38,558 nt of DNA, from assembly GCF_000308415.1 (NCBI RefSeq), contig NZ_BAFS01000216.1:1-38558 (forward strand), in the 5' to 3' direction. The translations under genes were made by a program, and so were the position numbers. Under the pieces are notes generated by a model. It had not been told where the DNA came from. It saw only the letters and a list, made by a program, of their open reading frames with translations, and made no database searches. This DNA is from Nocardia asiatica NBRC 100129. GTDB taxonomy: Bacteria; Actinomycetota; Actinomycetes; Mycobacteriales; Mycobacteriaceae. Below, one piece after another: positions 34,283-38,558 of the stretch (the first letter of the stretch is position 1; each line of letters starts with the position of its first letter).

Positions 34283-35719
34283 GTGGCCATCACCGACATC
34301 AAGACATTCGCCCACCTCACGGCGGCCGATATCGAGACACTGGGGCAGGAACTCGATTCCGTCCGGCGTTCGGTGGAGCTGTCGCGCGGTGAGCGCGACG
34401 CGAAGTACATCCGGCGCGCGATCGCAGCGCAACGCGTTCTGGAGGTGGCGGCTCGCGCCGTGCTGTTCGGCAGCCGCAACCGCTGGGCCTGGCTGACCGG
34501 CACCGCGCTGCTGTCGGTCGCGAAGATCATCGAGAACATGGAGCTCGGGCACAACGTCAGCCACGGGCAATGGGACTGGATGAACGACCCGGAGATCCAC
34601 TCCACCTCGTGGGAATGGGACATGACGGGCCCCTCGGCGCAGTGGCGCCGCGCGCACAACTACTCCCATCACACCTACACCAATGTGCTGGGCAAGGACG
34701 AGGATCTGGGCTTCGGCATCCTGCGGATGACCCGTGACGAGCCGTGGCGGCCGATCCACCTGGTGCAGCCGTTGGCGAACCTGCTGCTCGCCGCGACCTT
34801 CGAGTGGGGCATCGCGCTGCACGACTGGAGCATCGAGAAGGAGCTGTCGGACACCCCGCGCCGGCAGCTGATGTCCGAGCCGAACGTGGCGTTCGGACGC
34901 AAGATCCGTCGTCAGGTGGCCAAGGACTTCCTGTTCTATCCCGCGCTCACCGGACCGGCTTTCAAGCAGACGCTCAAGGCGAACGCGACGGCGAACCTGG
35001 TGCGCAATCTATGGGCCTACGCGGTGATCTTCTGCGGCCACTTCCCCGACGGCGCGGAGAAGTTCACCATCGAGCAGCTCGAGGACGAGACCAGCGGCGA
35101 GTGGTATCTGCGCCAGATGCTCGGCAGCGCGAACTTCAAGGCGGGGCCCGCCATGGCGTTCATGAGCGGCAACCTCTGCTATCAGATCGAGCACCACCTG
35201 TTCCCCGACCTGCCGAGCAACCGGTACCCGGAGATCGCGGTGCGGGTGCGTGAGCTGTGCGACAAGTACGACCTGCCCTACACCACCGGGTCGCTGGGCA
35301 AGCAGTATCTGCTCGCCTTCCGCACCATCCACAAGCTGGCGCTGCCGGACCGGTTCCTCAAGGCGACCGCCGACAACGCGCCCGAGACTTCGTCGGAACG
35401 CAAGTTCGCCGGGATCACGCTGCCGTCGCTAGGTGCCGAGTCGACGCACTGGCTGCGCGTCGATCCGGAGACCGGCAAGCGGCGCGGCCTGCGTTCGGCG
35501 CTGCACGAGGCGAAGGTCGTGCTGCAGGAGAAGGCGCGGCAGGAGAAGAAGATGCTGCGCGAGGCCAAGGCGTCTCTGCAAGAGAAGGCCGAGCACGAGC
35601 GGCAGGTGCTGCGGGAGGCCAAGCAGGCGCTTCAGGAGCGGGCCCGCCACGAACAGGCGGCGCTGCGCGAAAAAGCCATGCGGGACAAGCGTTTTCGCCT
35701 TCGCCGAAGGGTGCGCTAA
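34283..35719 (+). CDS. Membrane acyl-CoA delta-9 desaturase (DesA3-like) with C-terminal helical repeats
   Basis: A 478-residue diiron membrane desaturase that inserts a cis double bond in stearoyl- or palmitoyl-CoA. The three histidine boxes are complete: H90-NVS-H94, H125-NYS-H129-H130 and QIE-H304-H305. The core ends near residue 405. After it come three full and one partial 18-residue repeats of the pattern LxEAKxxLQEKAxxExxx, highly charged and helical, followed by a basic tail KRFRLRRRVR. The usual DesA3 protein is about 420 aa and lacks this tail, as does the neighbouring paralog. GTG 34283 follows GGGAAAGGA. It is 45 nt after the reductase and probably co-transcribed. Confidence 0.94.
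   Translation: MAITDIKTFAHLTAADIETLGQELDSVRRSVELSRGERDAKYIRRAIAAQRVLEVAARAVLFGSRNRWAWLTGTALLSVAKIIENMELGHNVSHGQWDWMNDPEIHSTSWEWDMTGPSAQWRRAHNYSHHTYTNVLGKDEDLGFGILRMTRDEPWRPIHLVQPLANLLLAATFEWGIALHDWSIEKELSDTPRRQLMSEPNVAFGRKIRRQVAKDFLFYPALTGPAFKQTLKANATANLVRNLWAYAVIFCGHFPDGAEKFTIEQLEDETSGEWYLRQMLGSANFKAGPAMAFMSGNLCYQIEHHLFPDLPSNRYPEIAVRVRELCDKYDLPYTTGSLGKQYLLAFRTIHKLALPDRFLKATADNAPETSSERKFAGITLPSLGAESTHWLRVDPETGKRRGLRSALHEAKVVLQEKARQEKKMLREAKASLQEKAEHERQVLREAKQALQERARHEQAALREKAMRDKRFRLRRRVR
35501..35690 (+). repeat. 54-bp tandem repeats encoding an 18-residue helical unit
   Basis: Units at 35501-35554, 35555-35608 and 35609-35662, plus a partial one from 35663, each begin with a CTG codon and GAGGC-type sequence. 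They encode LHEAK, LREAK, LREAK and LREKA starts. The DNA units have diverged, but the protein pattern is kept, so the array is probably older than the acetyltransferase minisatellite. Confidence 0.82.
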
Positions 35720-35754
35720 CATACCAGTCGTCATCCGGGATCGCAATAAGGTAT

Positions 35755-35822
35755 TTGACACACCCATACGGCGAACTTCGTAACCTACGGTCTCGTAACT
35801 TACGATAAAGTAACCCGTATGG
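35755..35822 (+). promoter_or_regulatory. Promoter and three 15-bp iterons at the start of the second desaturase
   Basis: TTGACA (35755-35760) is a consensus -35. Three related 11-mers occur at exact 15-bp steps: CGTAACCTACG (35779), CGTAACTTACG (35794, near-palindromic) and AGTAACCCGTA (35809). TAAAGT (35806-35811) is a TANNNT -10 ending 7 nt before ATG 35819, fitting a leaderless transcript. Inverted CCATACGG (35764-35771) and CCGTATGG (35815-35822) flank the array, the second covering the start codon. The layout suggests cooperative binding of a repressor. Confidence 0.6.
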
Positions 35823-37075
35823 CGATCTCGGATGTCAAGGAATACGCGCACCTCACCGAGGCCGACGTGGAAGCACTCGGCGTGGAATTCGACGCGATCC
35901 GGCGGGAAATCGAGGCGTCGCGCGGTGAGCGCGACGCGATGTACATCCGCAATGTCATCAGGTTGCAGCGCGTTCTCGAGATCAGCGGCCGCGCGGTACT
36001 GTTCGCCAGCCCGAAGCGCGCCGCGTGGCTGGCCGGCGTCGCCCTGCTCGGTACCGCCAAGATCATCGAGAACATGGAGATCGGGCACAACGTCATGCAC
36101 GGGCAGTGGGACTGGATGAACGATCCGGAGATCCACTCCAGCTCGTGGGAGTGGGACAACACCGGCGCGGCCAAGCACTGGAAGCACACCCACAACTACC
36201 TGCACCACAAGTACACCAACGTGCTCGGCATGGACGACGACATCGGCTACGGCCTCCTGCGGGTGACGCGCGACCAGCGCTGGAAGCCGTTCAACCTGGG
36301 CAACCCGGTGTACAACCTGGTGCTGCAGCTGTTCTTCGAGTACGGCGTGGCCATCCAGCACCTGGAACTCGGCAAGCTGGCGGCGGGCCGGTACAAGCCT
36401 GGCACCCCCGAGCGGGCCGAATTCGAGCGCAAGCGCACCGAGGCGCTGACCAAGATGGGCAAGCAGGTCCTGAAGGACTACGTGATCTTCCCCGCGCTCA
36501 CCGGCCCCGCGTTCTTCTCCACGCTCAAGGCCAATCTCGCCGCCAACGCGATCCGCAACGTCTGGTCCAACGCGGTGATCTTCTGCGGGCACTTCCCCGA
36601 CGGCGCGGAGAAGTTCACCAAGGCCGACATCGACGGCGAGACGAAGGGCCAGTGGTACCTGCGCCAGATGCTTGGCAGCGCCAACATCTCCGGCGGTCCG
36701 GTCATACACTTCATGACCGGCAACCTGAGCCACCAGATCGAGCACCACCTGTTCCCCGACCTGCCCAGCAACCGGTACGCCGACATCGCCGTGCGGGTGC
36801 GCGAGCTGGCCGACAAGTACGACCTGCCTTACACCACCGGCTCGCTGCCGGTGCAGTACTTCAAGGCGTGGCGCACCATCCTCAAGTTGTCGCTGCCGAA
36901 CAAGTACCTGCGGGCCACCGCCGACGACGCGCCCGAGACGGCCTCCGAACGCAAGTTCGGCGGCAGCACCACGGCCACCATCGATCCGGTGTCCGGTCGG
37001 CGCCGCGGTCTGCGCACCGCGCTCGCCCAGGGCCGTCGGCGGCTCGTCCGGCGCGCCGGTTCCGCCGCTCGCTGA
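35819..37075 (+). CDS. Second membrane acyl-CoA desaturase (DesA3 paralog)
   Basis: A 418-residue desaturase paralogous to its neighbour. The same three histidine boxes are at H90/H94 (GHNVMHG), H125/H129/H130 (HNYLHH) and H309/H310 (QIEHH). The N-terminal about 400 residues align without large gaps to the upstream copy (IIENMEIGHNV, GHFPDGAEKF, DLPSNRY, YDLPYTTGSL are shared or nearly so). It ends in a short basic tail instead of the 18-residue repeats. ATG 35819 has no ribosome binding site and is probably leaderless, driven by its own promoter with 15-bp iterons. The duplication suggests separate regulation or chain-length preference. Confidence 0.95.
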   Translation: MAISDVKEYAHLTEADVEALGVEFDAIRREIEASRGERDAMYIRNVIRLQRVLEISGRAVLFASPKRAAWLAGVALLGTAKIIENMEIGHNVMHGQWDWMNDPEIHSSSWEWDNTGAAKHWKHTHNYLHHKYTNVLGMDDDIGYGLLRVTRDQRWKPFNLGNPVYNLVLQLFFEYGVAIQHLELGKLAAGRYKPGTPERAEFERKRTEALTKMGKQVLKDYVIFPALTGPAFFSTLKANLAANAIRNVWSNAVIFCGHFPDGAEKFTKADIDGETKGQWYLRQMLGSANISGGPVIHFMTGNLSHQIEHHLFPDLPSNRYADIAVRVRELADKYDLPYTTGSLPVQYFKAWRTILKLSLPNKYLRATADDAPETASERKFGGSTTATIDPVSGRRRGLRTALAQGRRRLVRRAGSAAR

Positions 37076-37159
37076 ACGTCGCGCGGCTCGGATGCCGGAC
37101 TGCCGGGTCGGCGCACCCGCCGTGTGCGGACCGATCGCCGGGTTTGATTGACTCGGGCG

Positions 37160-37795
37160 GTGCATGCTGAGGTTCTGAACGTCTACGAGGCCATTCGGCG
37201 GCGCCGGGACGTGCGCGCGGAGTTCACCGGCGAACTCGTGGACGACGCGACACTGTGGCGGTTGCTGGATGCCGCGCACCGGGCGCCCAGCGTGGGGAAT
37301 TCGCAGCCCTGGGATTTCGTGGTCGTTCGCGACCCGGCGACGCTGCGCAAGTTCGCCGACCATGTGGCGGACAAGCGGGTGGAGTTCCGGGACACGTTGC
37401 CGCCCGAGCGCGCCGCGACCTTCGAGCCGATCAAGATCGAGGGCATTCTGGAGAGCGGCACCGGCATCGTGGTCTGCTACGACCACGCTCGTGGCGGACC
37501 GCAGGTACTCGGCCGGGCCACGGTGCCCGAAACGGGGATCTATTCCGCGGTTCTCGCCATCCAGAACCTGTGGCTGGCCGCGACCGCCGAAGGCGTCGGC
37601 GTCGGCTGGGTGTCGTTCTACGACCCCGGGTTCCTCGCCGACCTGATCGATCTTCCGCCGGAGGTTCGCACGGTCGCCTGGCTCTGCGTCGGGCCGGTGC
37701 ACGAATTCCAGCGCGTTCCCGATCTCGAGCGCTTCGGCTGGCGCGCCGGAAGACCGCTGACGGACGCGGTGCACCACGAAACCTATCGCGCCTGA
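37160..37795 (+). CDS. bluB: BluB-like nitroreductase (5,6-dimethylbenzimidazole synthase family)
   Basis: A 211-residue flavoprotein of the BluB branch of the nitroreductase fold. BluB converts reduced FMN and oxygen to dimethylbenzimidazole, the lower ligand of vitamin B12. Supporting segments are VYEAIRRRRDVRAEFTGE, HRAPSVGNSQPWDFVVV, the FMN-contact region GIYSAVLAIQNLWLAATAEGVG and GWVSFYDPGFLADLIDLP. GTG 37160 is chosen; TTG 37148 is in frame upstream. Neither has a good ribosome binding site. No other cobalamin genes are in the window, so the product is assigned from the family only. Confidence 0.85.
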   Translation: MHAEVLNVYEAIRRRRDVRAEFTGELVDDATLWRLLDAAHRAPSVGNSQPWDFVVVRDPATLRKFADHVADKRVEFRDTLPPERAATFEPIKIEGILESGTGIVVCYDHARGGPQVLGRATVPETGIYSAVLAIQNLWLAATAEGVGVGWVSFYDPGFLADLIDLPPEVRTVAWLCVGPVHEFQRVPDLERFGWRAGRPLTDAVHHETYRA

Positions 37796-37941
37796 ACCTC
37801 CCGCGCCGGCCGCGCATCGTTACGCAAATGTGTGGATCGTTCATGATTCAATCGGATATCGACTGGGTACGACAAGGGCGAAACTGCTTCCCACGCAGTG
37901 CTGTTCACGGTGATGTTCGTCGGTTCCAGGAGGTTCACGTA

Positions 37942-38112
37942 ATGGCCAATGTCGATGCTGTTCGGCTGTCTAGCGAGCTGGGCATCGATCTGGCACAGGC
38001 GATGTTGCGCCTGCGCCGGGAAGGCATACCCGGCGAGACCAAGCACCAGACCTGTCTGCGGCTCATCGCGAACGAGGGCCGCAAGCGGCGGGGCGCCACG
38101 GGCAAACCCTGA
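37942..38112 (+). CDS. Small conserved-looking hypothetical protein (56 residues)
   Basis: A 56-residue frame with a strong ribosome binding site (AGGAGG, 8 nt before ATG 37942). The protein MANVDAVRLSSELGIDLAQ... is helical and basic at the end (NEGRKRRGATGKP) with one cysteine. The pattern LGIDLAQAMLRLRREGIPGE is amphipathic and looks like a small helix-rich domain. No family is recognised. The upstream gap 37796-37941 holds no obvious gene. Confidence 0.65.
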   Translation: MANVDAVRLSSELGIDLAQAMLRLRREGIPGETKHQTCLRLIANEGRKRRGATGKP

Positions 38113-38193
38113 GGCCGCCACAATCTGGCACCGCGCCCGGCGCCGACCGCCCAGGGACTCCTCGTCGGTCGGCGGTACAGCCCACGCTGGGCC

Positions 38194-38558
38194 TCAAACG
38201 CGCTCGAGCACTGCCGAGGCGCCGATCCCGCCCGCGGCGCAGATCCCCAGCAGGGCAGTACTTTTTCCGGTGCGCGCCAGCTCGTTGGCCATGGTGGTCA
38301 CCATGCGCGCCCCGGTGGCGCCGACGGGTGACCGAGCGAGATCGAGCCGCCGTGCACGTTCAGCCGGTCGATGTCCACCTCCCCGACGGCGGTGTCGCGA
38401 TCCAGCTCGGCCTTGGCCCACTCGTCGCTGGCGAGCGCGGTGAGCACGGACAAGGTCTGGGCGGCGAAGGCCTCGTGGATGTCGACGAGATCGGCGTCCG
38501 CCAACGCCATTCCGGCCTTCTCCAGCGCCCGGGGCATCGAGATGGCGGGCCCGATCAG
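38194..38558 (-). pseudogene. Thiolase (acetyl-CoA C-acyltransferase, FadI-like) C-terminal end with frameshift; runs off the right edge
   Basis: Read on the minus strand, the first frame gives the FadI-type C-terminal thiolase sequence: MPRALEKAGMALADADLVDI, HEAFAAQTLSVL and NVHGGSISLGHP. At GHP the frame breaks, and the continuation VGATGARMVTTMANELARTG, then ICAAGGIGASAVLERV, is in another frame. One extra G after CACCC (near 38325-38330) would restore GHPVGATGARM. The catalytic His of GHP and the Cys of ICAAGG are both present. Either the gene is inactivated or there is a sequencing/assembly error at a short G/C run. The N-terminal half is outside the window. Confidence 0.82.

Overview
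The window looks like chromosomal DNA of a high-GC actinomycete of the order Mycobacteriales, most probably Nocardia. The evidence is the very GC-rich codon use, frequent GTG starts, short leaders or no leader, and gene families typical of that group: WhiB1, PdtaS, SigH/RshA, WS/DGAT, DUF3107, DUF3152, ribosomal protein bL37 and Ddn-type deazaflavin enzymes. From memory, gene order follows Mycobacterium tuberculosis Rv3206c-Rv3240c closely (moeZ, DUF3152, TetR, DUF3107, ferritin-like, rhlE, Rv3212, phosphatase, GNAT, membrane protein, diacylglycerol kinase, whiB1, pdtaS, biotinyl carrier, rshA-sigH, ybaK, SRAP, aroA, rsgA, secA1). No rRNA, tRNA, CRISPR array, phage or IS transposase was seen.

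Layout. 1-7.6 kb: moeZ (cut by the left edge), a membrane-anchored DUF3152 protein, a TetR regulator, DUF3107, a YceI protein divergent from an MmyB-type XRE regulator around a clean palindrome, a ferritin-like protein, an alpha/beta hydrolase and an SCO6745-family protein. 7.6-15.3 kb: a DEAD-box helicase with a long leader, a membrane-anchored beta-propeller, a deazaflavin oxidoreductase, a histidine phosphatase overlapping a GNAT acetyltransferase with a repetitive N-terminus, endonuclease V, a small membrane protein and a lipid kinase. 15.3-19.9 kb is a regulatory core: whiB1 with a CRP-like site, the PdtaS sensor kinase, a biotinyl carrier protein, the 24-residue ribosomal protein bL37, and rshA-sigH with a SigH-type promoter and two possible sigH starts. 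19.9-30.6 kb: a small exported protein, SRAP, aldehyde dehydrogenase, aroA-rsgA, two NTF2-like genes and secA1, interspersed with three copies of a long palindromic intergenic repeat. 30.9-37.1 kb is a lipid block: WS/DGAT, a DUF6912-like protein, a ferredoxin-type reductase and two tandem acyl-CoA desaturases. The right end has a BluB-like nitroreductase, a 56-residue protein and a thiolase end carrying an apparent frameshift.

How the genes fit together. The reductase (FAD, NAD and 2Fe-2S domains) is the expected electron donor for the two desaturases next to it, and WS/DGAT would use their acyl-CoA products for storage lipid. SigH and RshA form a thiol-redox switch. aroA and rsgA overlap by 4 nt. 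The most unusual items are the GNAT gene whose N-terminus is a 15-bp minisatellite encoding pentapeptide-like repeats; the dispersed repeat family, one copy of which lies at an apparent inversion breakpoint; the sigH long/short start arrangement; 18-residue helical repeats at the end of one desaturase; 15-bp iterons overlapping the leaderless start of the other; and CTG start codons with strong ribosome binding sites.
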